DNA of 40,959 bases, taken from the NCBI GenBank assembly GCA_023384575.1, contig JAHDVP010000006.1:68952-109910 (forward strand). The letters are read 5' to 3'. The notes beneath the pieces were generated by a model. The model did not search any database, was not told the DNA's origin, and worked only from the letters and a program-made list of their open reading frames with translations. The DNA is from Acidobacteriota bacterium (GTDB lineage: Bacteria; Acidobacteriota; Vicinamibacteria; Vicinamibacterales; JAFNAJ01). The position numbers were made by a program, and so were the translations under genes. Shown here piece after piece: positions 25,081 to 32,806 of the stretch (its first letter is position 1; each line of letters opens with the position of its first letter).

Positions 25081-26436
25081 TCAGCGGCTTTGGGCCCCCG
25101 TCGTCAGGCGATCCTTGGCGACCTGTCCGCCCTTCATCACGAACCCCACGTCCTCGAGCTGACGCACGTCGTCGAGCGGGTTGCCCGAGACGGCGATGAG
25201 GTCGGCGAGCTTGCCCGCCTCGAGCGTACCCCGGTCTGTGATGCCGGTGGCCTCGGCGGCGCGCGCGGTGGCCGAGAGGATGGCTTCGGCGGGCGTCATG
25301 CCGTACTCGACCATGACCCGGAACTGCCGACCGTTCTGCCCGTGCGGGTAGACGCCCGAGTCGGTGCCGAAGGCCATCTTCACGCCGGCCGCGTGGGCGC
25401 GGCGGAAGCTCTCGCGCTGCGTCTGACCCACGCGCCGCTCCTTCTCGACGTTCTCCTCCTCGAGGCCGAACTTGATCGCCTCACCCGTGAGGTACTCGGT
25501 GTTGTAGATGTCCATCACGAACCAGGCGCCGCGTTCACGCGCGAGGCGAATGCCCTCGTCGTCGACGAGCGAGACGTGCTGGACGATGTCGACGCCTGCG
25601 GTGATGGCGTTGCGGATGCCCTGCGCGCCATGGGCATGCGCCGTGACCTTCAGGCCCGCGGCGTGAGCCTCTTCCGCCGCGGCACGCAGCTCGTCGACCG
25701 TGAACTGCGGCGCGCCAGGCTCGGTGCCCTTGCTGAGCACGCCGCCCGTCGCGAGGATCTTGATGACGTCGACGCCGTGCTTGACCTGCGCACGGACGGT
25801 CTGCCGCACCTGGTCCACGCCGTCGGCAATCTGGAAGTCGCGCTGGGACGGAAACAGCGAGTTGGTCACCGTCGGGGAGTAGCGGTTCATGTCGCCGTGG
25901 CCGCCGGTGATCGAGATGCCCGGGCCCGAGGCGATGATGCGCGGGCCGTCGATGAAGCCCGTGTCGATGGCCTGACGGAGATCGCCCGCCACGAACGGGG
26001 CCGACCCGATGTCCATGATGGTGGTGAACCCGGCCGCAAGCAGCGTGCGCGCGTTGACCACGCCGTGGATGGCGCCGACGAAAGGCGACTGCCTGAAGCC
26101 GAGGATCGGGTCGTACTGGTCGGCGCGGCCCGTGACGTGCGTGTGCAGGTCCCACAGCCCGGGCAGGACGGTGGCGCGTGACAGGTCGATGAGCGTCGCG
26201 CCGTCGGGCGCCGGGACGAGCCCGTCGACCACGCGCGCAATGCGGTCGCCCTCGACGACGATCGTGACGTTCTGGCGCAGACGGTCGGACGTCGCGTCGA
26301 ACAGGCGGCCCGCGTGGACGTGGGTGACCCCCGGCGGCGGTGTCTGGCCCGGCGCGCCGGCCGACTGGGGTGACGCGATACTGGATGGGACTGGCACGAA
26401 CGCCGACAGGGTGAGGAGCAGGGCGACCGATCTCAT
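25081..26436 (-). CDS. Secreted amidohydrolase (imidazolonepropionase/prolidase-like)
   Basis: 451 residues from the ATG at 26436, six bases after a perfect GGAGG. A signal peptide (LLLTLSAFVPVPSSIASPQS) leads. The metal-dependent amidohydrolase barrel is complete: LWDLHTHV (His98, His100), VIKILATGG with Lys226 as the likely carboxylated bridging lysine, VTAHAHG (His267 or 269), VDIVQHVSLV (His287) and MAFGTDSG (Asp359). GTLEAGKLADLIAVSGNPL closes the small beta domain. Secreted members of this group hydrolyse dipeptides such as Xaa-Pro or related amides; substrate choice cannot be read. A TTGACA/CACACT promoter is visible upstream. The small Cys-containing secreted protein gene lies 125 bases upstream on the same strand. 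Confidence 0.92.
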   Translation of the reverse strand: MRSVALLLTLSAFVPVPSSIASPQSAGAPGQTPPPGVTHVHAGRLFDATSDRLRQNVTIVVEGDRIARVVDGLVPAPDGATLIDLSRATVLPGLWDLHTHVTGRADQYDPILGFRQSPFVGAIHGVVNARTLLAAGFTTIMDIGSAPFVAGDLRQAIDTGFIDGPRIIASGPGISITGGHGDMNRYSPTVTNSLFPSQRDFQIADGVDQVRQTVRAQVKHGVDVIKILATGGVLSKGTEPGAPQFTVDELRAAAEEAHAAGLKVTAHAHGAQGIRNAITAGVDIVQHVSLVDDEGIRLARERGAWFVMDIYNTEYLTGEAIKFGLEEENVEKERRVGQTQRESFRRAHAAGVKMAFGTDSGVYPHGQNGRQFRVMVEYGMTPAEAILSATARAAEATGITDRGTLEAGKLADLIAVSGNPLDDVRQLEDVGFVMKGGQVAKDRLTTGAQSR

Positions 26437-26464
26437 TGGATGCCTCCGAAGGACGTCGCCGCGC

Positions 26465-26494
26465 AGTGTGGTGGCGCCGGGGGTGCCCTGTCAA
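26465..26494 (-). promoter_or_regulatory. Promoter of the amidohydrolase gene
   Basis: On the minus strand TTGACA (26494-26489) is followed after 18 bases by CACACT (26470-26465). The -35 is perfect, the -10 matches at three of six positions. Transcription would start near 26458, leaving a leader of about 22 bases that contains the GGAGG site. Confidence 0.5.
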
Positions 26495-26561
26495 TCCGCG
26501 CGGTCGGCTGCGCGACGCGCCGGCGACGATCGGGGGCCGGGGCCACCAGCGCCGGACTCGC

Positions 26562-27149
26562 TCACCGGAAGCGCGCGAGCACGGCGCGATCGACGGCGCA
26601 GGTGTAGGTCTTCGCCTGGCCGACGAACTCGAGCGTGAGGCCCGCCGTCGGCGCAAACGCCGGGAAGTCGAAGATGAACGTCCCGCCGCCGCCGTCGAGC
26701 GTCTTCGTCGCGGGCTCGATGGTCTTGCCGCCGCGCTTGACCACGACCGCGGTGATGGCGTTCTTCGACCCGGCGACGGGCCGTACGCCCAGGATGACTC
26801 GCGTGCGCTGCGCGGCGGCGTAGTTCGGCGTCGGCGCGGGCTGTCCCTTGCTGACGGCCTGCCACACCTCGTACGCGACCTGTTTGTAAGGGGTGTAGAG
26901 CGCCAGCGTGAAGTCGTCGTTCTTGCACAGGCCGGTGTCGTAAAACACGCAGGCGGGCGCGTCGCCGCCCTGCTTGCCGCACTCGACCGCGTTCCAGTAG
27001 CTCTCGGCGTCGATTGGCTGGATGCCCTTGTTCCACGCGGGCCGGATGTTGGCCGGAACCTGCGCCTTGAGCTGGGCGGAGGCCGTCGCGGGGAGGCCCG
27101 CCACGCAGACGACAGCCACTGCCGCGGCGACCAGTCGCGTCTTGCTCAC
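26562..27149 (-). CDS. Small secreted protein of unknown function
   Basis: 195 residues from the GTG at 27149, chosen because AGGAGAG lies seven bases before it and a signal peptide starts at once (LVAAAVAVVCVAGLPATASA, cut before QLKAQ). A longer open frame upstream has no such signal. The mature protein has a Cys cluster, ECGKQGGDAPACVFYDTGLC, and another Cys near the C-terminus (YTCAVD), so disulfides are possible. The middle (TRVILGVRPVAGSKNAITAVVV) and end (TFIFDFPAFAPTAGLTLEFV) look like a beta sandwich. I do not recognise the family. It stands between the kinase-TPR gene (145 bases upstream) and the amidohydrolase gene. Confidence 0.75.
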   Translation of the reverse strand: MSKTRLVAAAVAVVCVAGLPATASAQLKAQVPANIRPAWNKGIQPIDAESYWNAVECGKQGGDAPACVFYDTGLCKNDDFTLALYTPYKQVAYEVWQAVSKGQPAPTPNYAAAQRTRVILGVRPVAGSKNAITAVVVKRGGKTIEPATKTLDGGGGTFIFDFPAFAPTAGLTLEFVGQAKTYTCAVDRAVLARFR

Positions 27150-27294
27150 TGCACGTCTCTCCTGTCTGCAACACCCGATCGAGGGGGCTGCCGGCATCCT
27201 ACAGGCCGGTTGCGGCCGCGCGCAAGGCCCGCCAGCCGCTTGCTGCCTGGCTCTCGCACCGCCTGCAGCGTGCCGGCCCGGGCCAGGCGCTCGG

Positions 27295-29460
27295 TCACCC
27301 CCCGGGCGGGGCGGCGTCGAGGAGACGTTGCAGCCGAGGGTCGTCGCGCAGGGGATCGAGATCGGGATCGTTGCGCGCCCAGTCGAAGGCCAGTGCGCCC
27401 TCGCGGAACGCGGCCTCGAGACACGCGATGGCCTCGTCGTGCCGCCCGAGCGCCACGTACACGCACGCGGCGTTGTAGCGGATGATGGGCTCGTCGGCGT
27501 CGAGCGCGAGCGCCCGTCCGAGCCACGTCGAGGCCCGATCGGCCTCGCCCATCTCGGCGAGCACCGCGGCGCCCATCGTCCACGCGCGGGTGTCGTCGGG
27601 GTGAACGCGGAGGTACTTCTTGGCGGCTTCGATGCACTCGAACGACGCGTTTCGCGCGCGCATCGGATCGCCCAGCTTGCGATAGCACATCCCCAGCAGG
27701 TACCAGGCGTCGTACGCCTCGGGCACGAGAGCGCACGCCTCGCGGAAGTGCTCCGCGGCATCGGCGTGCTGGCCCCGGGCAAACGACACGCGCCCGAAGA
27801 TGTAGTGCGGCTCGTAGAGCCGCGGGTCGAGCTCGATCGCGCGACGCAGGTGCGGCTCGGCCCGATCCAGGTCGCCGGCGACGAGCAGCGCGAGGCCCCG
27901 CGAGGCCTCCGCGTCGGACAGGTCGGGCGCGAGTTCGAGCGCGCGTCGGCTGGCCTCGTCGGCGGCGCGTGCCGACTCGGCCGAGCGACCGAAATAGAGG
28001 TTCAGGAACGAGTGACAGTCGGCGATGCCCGCATAGGCTCGTGCGTACCCCGGGCTGACCTCGATCGCCCGGCCGAAGACCTGGAGCGCCGTCTCGAACG
28101 CCTTGCGGCGATGCTGGTGGAAGAACTGCCGTCCCTGGAGGTAGAGCTCGTACGCCTCGGCCTCGGGGGCGTCCGGACCGCCCGCCGGCCCGCGCTGGCG
28201 CGCCCGCAGCGTGACGGCGAGGGCGCTCGCGATCCGTTCGGCGATCTCGTCCTCGATGGCGAAGATGTCCTCGATGTGCCGGTCGTAGCGCTCGCACCAC
28301 AGCCGGTAGCCGTTGTCGACGCTGACGAGCTGCACCCAGATGCGCACGCGGTCGCCCGCCCTCCGGACGCTGCCCTCGAGGACGGTGGCGACGTTCAGCC
28401 GCCCCCCGATTTCGCGGACGTCGACCGTCTGGTGGCGGTACTGGAACGCCGAGGTGCGCGACGCGACCGCGAGGTCGGGAATGCGGCTGAGCGTTCTCAG
28501 GATCTCTTCCGCGATGCCGTCGCAGAGGAAGCCCTGGTCCTTCGCCTGGCTCAGATCCTCGAACGGCAGCACGGCAATCGACGCCCTCGCGGCGGCCGGT
28601 CGCACGCGCAGCGTCGTCGCCCTCGAGTCGATGGCCGACTGCACGTCGAGCAGGTCGTGCACCATCGACTCGATCCGCTCGTACCGCTCGCCGGGGTCCT
28701 TGGCGAGCGCGCGGTCGATCACCCGGTCGAGCGCCGACGGCACGCCGGAGCGAAGCGACGACGCGGGCGGCGGCTGGTGGTAGAGCACCGCGTCGACCAC
28801 CTCCTGCAGCCCGTCGCCGCGAAACGGGGCGATGCCGGTGAGGGCCTCGTACAGCACGGCACCGAGCGACCAGATGTCGGTGCGCTGATCGACACGCTGC
28901 CGCCCCAGTTGTTCGGGCGACATGTACGCGGGCGTGCCGAGCACGAATCCGTCCGGTGCCGACCGAGCTTCGGCAAGCGAGGTGGCGATGCCGAAGTCGA
29001 GGATCTTGACGGTGTCGCCCCGCGTCAGCAGCAGGTTGGCCGGCTTCACGTCCTGGTGCACGATGAGCTCGTCGTGCGCGGCCCCGAGCCCGCGTCCGGC
29101 CTGGACCGCGACGGCGAGGGCACGGGGGAGCGACAGCGCGCCCTGCGCAACGGTCCGGTCGAGCGTCTCGCCGGCGTAGTAGGCCATGGCGATGAAGACC
29201 TCGCCCGCGTCGGTCTCGTCGACTTCGTAGATCGTGCAGATGTTGGGATGATCGAGCAGGGAGGCCGCGCGCGCCTCGCGAAGCAGCCGGGCCTTCGACG
29301 CGGCGTCGGCTGCGCCGCGCAGGAACTTCAGGGCCACCGCGCGGCCGAGCCGCACGTCGGTGGCGCGGTAGACCTCGCCCATCCCCCCGGCGCCGAGGAG
29401 CTCGCCGATGTCGTAGTGTGAGAGGCGCTGGCCGGCACGGGGGGGCGGGGTGGTGGCCAT
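27295..29460 (-). CDS. Cytosolic Ser/Thr kinase fused to TolB-N-like and TPR domains
   Basis: 721 residues; AAGGAGG stands five bases before the ATG at 29460. The kinase domain (about 15-275) has GAGGMGEVYRATD, VALKFLRG (Lys45), VKILDFGIAT (Asp155) and GTPAYMSPEQL. The catalytic loop is VHQDVKPANLLL: His135-Gln136-Asp137, with Gln in place of the usual Arg, so it is a non-RD kinase that may not need activation-loop phosphorylation. Residues about 300-435 match the TolB N-terminal-like module of CadC-type regulators and adenylate cyclases (FLCDGIAEEILRTLSRIPDL, LEGSVRRAGDRVRIWVQLV). TPR repeats fill 460-715 (HLRRAIELDPRLYEPHYIFG, PDDTRAWTMGAAVLAEMG). No membrane span is seen, unlike the kinase at 22336. 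Divergent from the aminotransferase gene across 100 bases. Confidence 0.92.
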   Translation of the reverse strand: MATTPPPRAGQRLSHYDIGELLGAGGMGEVYRATDVRLGRAVALKFLRGAADAASKARLLREARAASLLDHPNICTIYEVDETDAGEVFIAMAYYAGETLDRTVAQGALSLPRALAVAVQAGRGLGAAHDELIVHQDVKPANLLLTRGDTVKILDFGIATSLAEARSAPDGFVLGTPAYMSPEQLGRQRVDQRTDIWSLGAVLYEALTGIAPFRGDGLQEVVDAVLYHQPPPASSLRSGVPSALDRVIDRALAKDPGERYERIESMVHDLLDVQSAIDSRATTLRVRPAAARASIAVLPFEDLSQAKDQGFLCDGIAEEILRTLSRIPDLAVASRTSAFQYRHQTVDVREIGGRLNVATVLEGSVRRAGDRVRIWVQLVSVDNGYRLWCERYDRHIEDIFAIEDEIAERIASALAVTLRARQRGPAGGPDAPEAEAYELYLQGRQFFHQHRRKAFETALQVFGRAIEVSPGYARAYAGIADCHSFLNLYFGRSAESARAADEASRRALELAPDLSDAEASRGLALLVAGDLDRAEPHLRRAIELDPRLYEPHYIFGRVSFARGQHADAAEHFREACALVPEAYDAWYLLGMCYRKLGDPMRARNASFECIEAAKKYLRVHPDDTRAWTMGAAVLAEMGEADRASTWLGRALALDADEPIIRYNAACVYVALGRHDEAIACLEAAFREGALAFDWARNDPDLDPLRDDPRLQRLLDAAPPGG

Positions 29461-29496
29461 TGGGGCCTCCTTCCCGTAGCATCCAGCATGTTACGC

Positions 29497-29513
29497 CCGG
29501 TCGGGGCGACCGG
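29497..29513. promoter_or_regulatory. Palindrome in the divergent kinase/aminotransferase promoter region
   Basis: CCGGTCG, GGG, CGACCGG: seven-base arms around a three-base centre, in the middle of the 100 bases between the two divergent starts. It is a good place for an operator controlling both genes. A TAACAT hexamer on the minus strand beside it (about 29488-29493) could be the kinase -10. Confidence 0.4.
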
Positions 29514-29560
29514 TAAAGGCGACCGGCGGGCGTCGACCGGCAACGGCGAAGGAGCACCCG

Positions 29561-30676
29561 ATGGCGTTCCAGAACTTCGAGCTCGAGCACTACCAGTCGC
29601 AGTTCGAGCACCGCGTCGAATTCAACCTGGCCGACAGCTCCGTCGAGGCCGTGACCCTCCGGGAGTGGCTCGACGAGGACGAGATCGCGCGGGTCCTCGA
29701 CACGAAGCTGTCCTATTCCGAAGTCAACGGCACGGTCTCCCTGCGCCGAGCCATCGCCGCGCTCTACCCTGACGCGAGCGCGGAACACGTGCTCGTGACC
29801 GTGGGGTGCGCCGAGGCCAACGCCCTCGTGTGCGCCACGCTGCTCGAGCCGGGCGACGAGGTGGTCGTCATGGCGCCGGGCTACCGGCAGGTGTGGGGAC
29901 TTGCCGTGAATGCCGGCTGCCTCGTCCACGAGGCGCGCCTGCAGCCCGAGGCCGGGTGGCGGTTCGACCTCGATGCCTTCGACGCCCTCGTGGCGCGGCG
30001 GCCCCGGCTCGTGTCGATCACCAATCCCAACAACCCGACCGGCACGATCCTCTCGGACGAGGAACGCACGCACGTCGTCGCCGCGTGCCGAGCGTCTGGT
30101 GCCTGGCTGCACGTGGACGAGGTGTATTCCGGCACCGAGCTCGACGGCGTCGAGACGCCTTCCTTCTGGGGCGGGTACGATCGCCTCGTCTGCACGAACA
30201 GCCTGTCGAAGGCATACGGCCTCGCGGGGCTCAGGGTCGGCTGGGTCGTGGCGTCGCCCGACGTCATCGAGGCCTTGTGGCGACGGCACGAGTACGCGGT
30301 GATCGCGGCGAGCGGGCCGTCGATGGTGCTCGCCGAGGTCGCGCTCTCGCGCGGCAAGCGTGCCGGGTTGCTCGAGAGGCAGCGGCGGCTCTCAATCGAC
30401 GGACGCGAGGTGCTGGCGGCGTGGGTCGCCACGCACGATCGGCTCGTCTCCTGGACGCCGCCACCGGCGACGTCCATGGGCTTCGTGCGGTGCCAGGTCG
30501 ATCTGCCGTCGTCTGAGGTCGCCGAGCGCGTTCGGAGGCACGCCTCGGTCCTCGTGGCGCCGGGATCGGCGCTCGGGCTCGAGCACTACCTGCGCATCAC
30601 GGTGGGGTACCCGGTGACGGAAGTCCGCATGGCGCTCGACCGCATCGGCCGCGTGCTCGACGGACTGGCGGGGTGA
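29561..30676 (+). CDS. PLP-dependent aminotransferase, class I/II
   Basis: 371 residues; AAGGAG lies six bases before the ATG at 29561. Fold-type I features: SYSEVNGTVSLRRAIAALY, VTVGCAEAN, SITNPNNPTGTIL, LHVDEVYSGTELDG (Asp186, Tyr189) and the PLP lysine in TNSLSKAYGLAGLRVGW (Lys217). The C-terminal small domain ends with GLEHYLRITVGYP, where Arg binds the substrate carboxylate. The N-terminus is short, as in the branch that includes capreomycidine synthase-like enzymes and other amino acid aminotransferases or lyases. Substrate is unknown and no biosynthetic cluster surrounds it. Repeat copy B begins ten bases after the stop. Confidence 0.9.
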   Translation: MAFQNFELEHYQSQFEHRVEFNLADSSVEAVTLREWLDEDEIARVLDTKLSYSEVNGTVSLRRAIAALYPDASAEHVLVTVGCAEANALVCATLLEPGDEVVVMAPGYRQVWGLAVNAGCLVHEARLQPEAGWRFDLDAFDALVARRPRLVSITNPNNPTGTILSDEERTHVVAACRASGAWLHVDEVYSGTELDGVETPSFWGGYDRLVCTNSLSKAYGLAGLRVGWVVASPDVIEALWRRHEYAVIAASGPSMVLAEVALSRGKRAGLLERQRRLSIDGREVLAAWVATHDRLVSWTPPPATSMGFVRCQVDLPSSEVAERVRRHASVLVAPGSALGLEHYLRITVGYPVTEVRMALDRIGRVLDGLAG

Positions 30677-30685
30677 CCTGAGAGT

Positions 30686-30740
30686 CCGACCAACTGGCTG
30701 GCGGCGGCTACAGACTGGTGGCTGGTGGCCCGATTGGCGA
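30686..30740. repeat. Dispersed intergenic repeat, copy B
   Basis: 55 bases matching copy A at 10750-10801, with three extra bases (GCG) and about six mismatches. It lies in the 249-base gap between the aminotransferase stop and the ATPase start; the rest of that gap (30741-30894) shows no gene or clear site. Confidence 0.65.
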
Positions 30741-30894
30741 ACACCCCTCCTTCTGGCACGTTCGCTCTCGTCACCGGACGTGGGGTGAGCGATTCGCGTT
30801 GGAGGCGCGATTCGGAGCGGTGTGGCCGCAAGCCTCCCGTGACGCGCCTGGCCCGCCGCCGGCCCGGCGACGGCGGGTGGCCCTGTACATCTCT

Positions 30895-30921
30895 CCGTCA
30901 TTTTGCATGTTAAAATGACGG
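30895..30921 (+). promoter_or_regulatory. Perfect 10-bp inverted repeat holding the -10 of the ATPase gene
   Basis: CCGTCATTTT (30895-30904), centre GCATGTT, AAAATGACGG (30912-30921). TAAAAT (30911-30916) inside it matches the -10 consensus at five of six positions. The palindrome ends four bases before the ATG at 30926, so it could be an operator for self-repression, and the mRNA would be leaderless. Confidence 0.6.
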
Positions 30922-30925
30922 CGAA

Positions 30926-32083
30926 ATGGCAGTCCACTACGAGCGGATCACGACGGCGCCGGCAGGCAGTTTCTTCCTGTTCGGCGTGCGCGGCGCGGGC
31001 AAGAGCACGTGGGCGCGCGCGACCTTCCCCGACGCGCACCTCATCGACCTGCTGGACGACGTTCTCTATCATGCCCTCCTGTCCACACCCGGCCTGCTCG
31101 CCGACGCGCTGCGCGCGCTGCCGCCGCGGCAGTCCGTCGTCATCGACGAAGTCCAGCGGGTCCCGGCGCTGCTCAACGAGGTGCACCGTGCCATCGAAGC
31201 GTCGAGACGTCGATTCGTGCTGCTCGGGTCGAGCGCCCGACGTCTGAAGACGGCGTCGACCAACCTGCTGGCCGGCCGTGCGGTCGTGCGGACCATGTTC
31301 CCGCTTCAGCCAATCGAGCTGAAGCGCGACTTCGACCTGGAGCGCATCCTCACCTACGGCAGCCTCCCGGTGGTGTGGCAGGCCGCCGATCCGCGCGCCG
31401 CCCTCGAGGCGTACGTGCAGTTGTACGTGCGTGAGGAGATTCGCGCAGAAGCGCTCGCCCGCAACCTTCCGGCCTTCCTGCGCTTCCTGCCCGTGTCGGC
31501 GCTGTTCCACGGGCAGGTGATCAACGTCTCCGGCCTGGCGCGGGACGCCGCCACGTCGAGGACCACCATCGAGGGATACCTGGGCATCCTGGAGGACACG
31601 CTCCTGGCGATGCGCCTGCCTGCGTTCGAAGGGCGACTCCGCGCGCGCGAACGCCGGCATCCGAAGCTGTACTGGGTCGATCCCGGCCTGGTGCGTGCCG
31701 CAAAGCGCCAACTCGGCCCTCTCGCGCAGGAGGAGCGTGGCGCCCTGTTCGAGGGCTGGGTGCTGACGCTGCTCCGCGCACACAACGAGGCTGGCGCCCT
31801 GTTCGAGGAGGTGTCCTACTGGTCGCCGGCCCAGGCGCTCGGGACCGAGGTGGACTTCGTGTTGCGCCGGGGGCGCGAGTACCTGGCCGTCGAGGTCAAG
31901 CTCCAACCTCGATTCGCTCCCGGGCTGCTCGGCGGCCTCCAGGCGATCGCCGGCCTGCCACGCCTGGTCCGCCGCGTGCTCGTCTATCGCGGCCGTCAGC
32001 GCCTTCGCACCGCAGACGGCATCGATGTCGTGCCGCTCGAGGCGTTCGCGGACATGGTCGCCGGTGGCACCCTCTGGCCGTGA
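30926..32083 (+). CDS. AAA-type ATPase with DUF4143 C-terminal domain
   Basis: 385 residues. Walker A is FGVRGAGKST (Lys26), Walker B is SVVIDEVQRVP (about 70-80), followed by RRFVLLGSSARRL, the sensor segment typical of this family, and LQPIELKRDFDLERILTYGSLP. The C-terminal DUF4143 part has a winged-helix-like section (VINVSGLARDAATSRTTIEG), LYWVDPGLVRAAK and a nuclease-like fold trace, GTEVDFVLRRGREYLAVEVK, with the Glu-x-Asp and Glu-x-Lys pattern of restriction-type nucleases. Role is unproven; such genes spread by transfer and are often lone genes, as here. No ribosome site precedes the ATG, consistent with a leaderless mRNA from the palindromic promoter. Confidence 0.92.
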   Translation: MAVHYERITTAPAGSFFLFGVRGAGKSTWARATFPDAHLIDLLDDVLYHALLSTPGLLADALRALPPRQSVVIDEVQRVPALLNEVHRAIEASRRRFVLLGSSARRLKTASTNLLAGRAVVRTMFPLQPIELKRDFDLERILTYGSLPVVWQAADPRAALEAYVQLYVREEIRAEALARNLPAFLRFLPVSALFHGQVINVSGLARDAATSRTTIEGYLGILEDTLLAMRLPAFEGRLRARERRHPKLYWVDPGLVRAAKRQLGPLAQEERGALFEGWVLTLLRAHNEAGALFEEVSYWSPAQALGTEVDFVLRRGREYLAVEVKLQPRFAPGLLGGLQAIAGLPRLVRRVLVYRGRQRLRTADGIDVVPLEAFADMVAGGTLWP

Positions 32084-32262
32084 TCCCGCGCCGCTCGTGG
32101 CTCATGGGCGGTACGCCGAGCTCGTCGAGGGCCGTCCCCCGCCGCGGGCAGCGCGTCGAGGAACCCGAGCTCGGACATGTCAGGTCAGCGTCCCGGGACT
32201 CGGCAACACCGGACCTTGGTGATGACGTCCCTCGGGTTGCCCGTCAGGTCCTCGAAGTGGTT

Positions 32263-32754
32263 CTAGAAGCGTTCCCACGCGAGCACGTCGGTGAGCGGGC
32301 GCTTCTCCGGCTCCGGCGCTTCCGCCGGATGTCCCACGGCGACGAGCGAGAGGAGCGTGTGGCCGTCCGGCGCGCCGAGCAGGCGCGCGATCGGTTCGGC
32401 GTAGGCGAGCGGGTGCGCCGCAACCCAGCAGGCGCCGAGCGCGTGGGCGTGCGCGGCCGTCAGCAGGTTCATCGTCGCGGCACAACCGTCTTCCACCCAG
32501 TAGTCGCCCGCCTCGACGAAAACGGCGATGCAGGCGGCGGCCTTCGCGATGAACGCCGCGTGGCCGGTCAACTCGGCGATCCGGGCGCGCGTGGCTGCGT
32601 CCTCCACGACGACGAAGCGCCAGGGCTGACGGTTCATCGCCGTGGGCGCGAGGCGCGCGCAGTCGATGAGGTCCTCGATGACGGGGCGGGGCACGACGCC
32701 GGGGGCGTAGGTTCGAATGCTGCGGCGGGTCTTGAGGCAGGTGATCGCGTCCAT
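32263..32754 (-). CDS. Nitroreductase family protein
   Basis: 163 residues from the ATG at 32754 (MDAITCLKTRRSIRTY), the normal family start; an ATG at 32763 would add three residues. FMN-binding motifs are RRSIR (10-14), APTAMNRQPWRFVVVED, and near the C-terminus LGAPDGHTLLSLVAVGHPAE. Such enzymes use NAD(P)H to reduce nitro groups, quinones or enals in the cytosol; physiological substrate unknown. TACGAT on the minus strand (32768-32763) ends eight bases before this start, hinting at a leaderless mRNA. The gene ends at 32263, and a 179-base gap to the convergent ATPase gene (32084-32262) shows no gene or terminator. Confidence 0.88.
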   Translation of the reverse strand: MDAITCLKTRRSIRTYAPGVVPRPVIEDLIDCARLAPTAMNRQPWRFVVVEDAATRARIAELTGHAAFIAKAAACIAVFVEAGDYWVEDGCAATMNLLTAAHAHALGACWVAAHPLAYAEPIARLLGAPDGHTLLSLVAVGHPAEAPEPEKRPLTDVLAWERF

Positions 32755-32806
32755 GCCGGGCATCGTACCAGACGACCCGCGGAAGTCGATGGGGAAGACC
32801 GCGAAG

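Noticed and set aside
27150-27782. N-terminal extension of the small secreted protein
   Set aside because: It overlaps the kinase-TPR gene out of phase and would bury the signal peptide; GTG at 27149 has a good ribosome site.
31996-32178. A 60-codon minus-strand frame (MSELGFLDALPAAG) between the ATPase and nitroreductase genes
   Set aside because: Part of it lies inside the ATPase gene, there is no ribosome site and no recognisable similarity; a gene remnant cannot be shown.
32180-32262. Possible continuation of the nitroreductase past its TAG stop (frame reads NHFEDLTGNPRDVITKVR)
   Set aside because: The family ends where the stop is, and the added stretch has no known counterpart; no evidence of readthrough.
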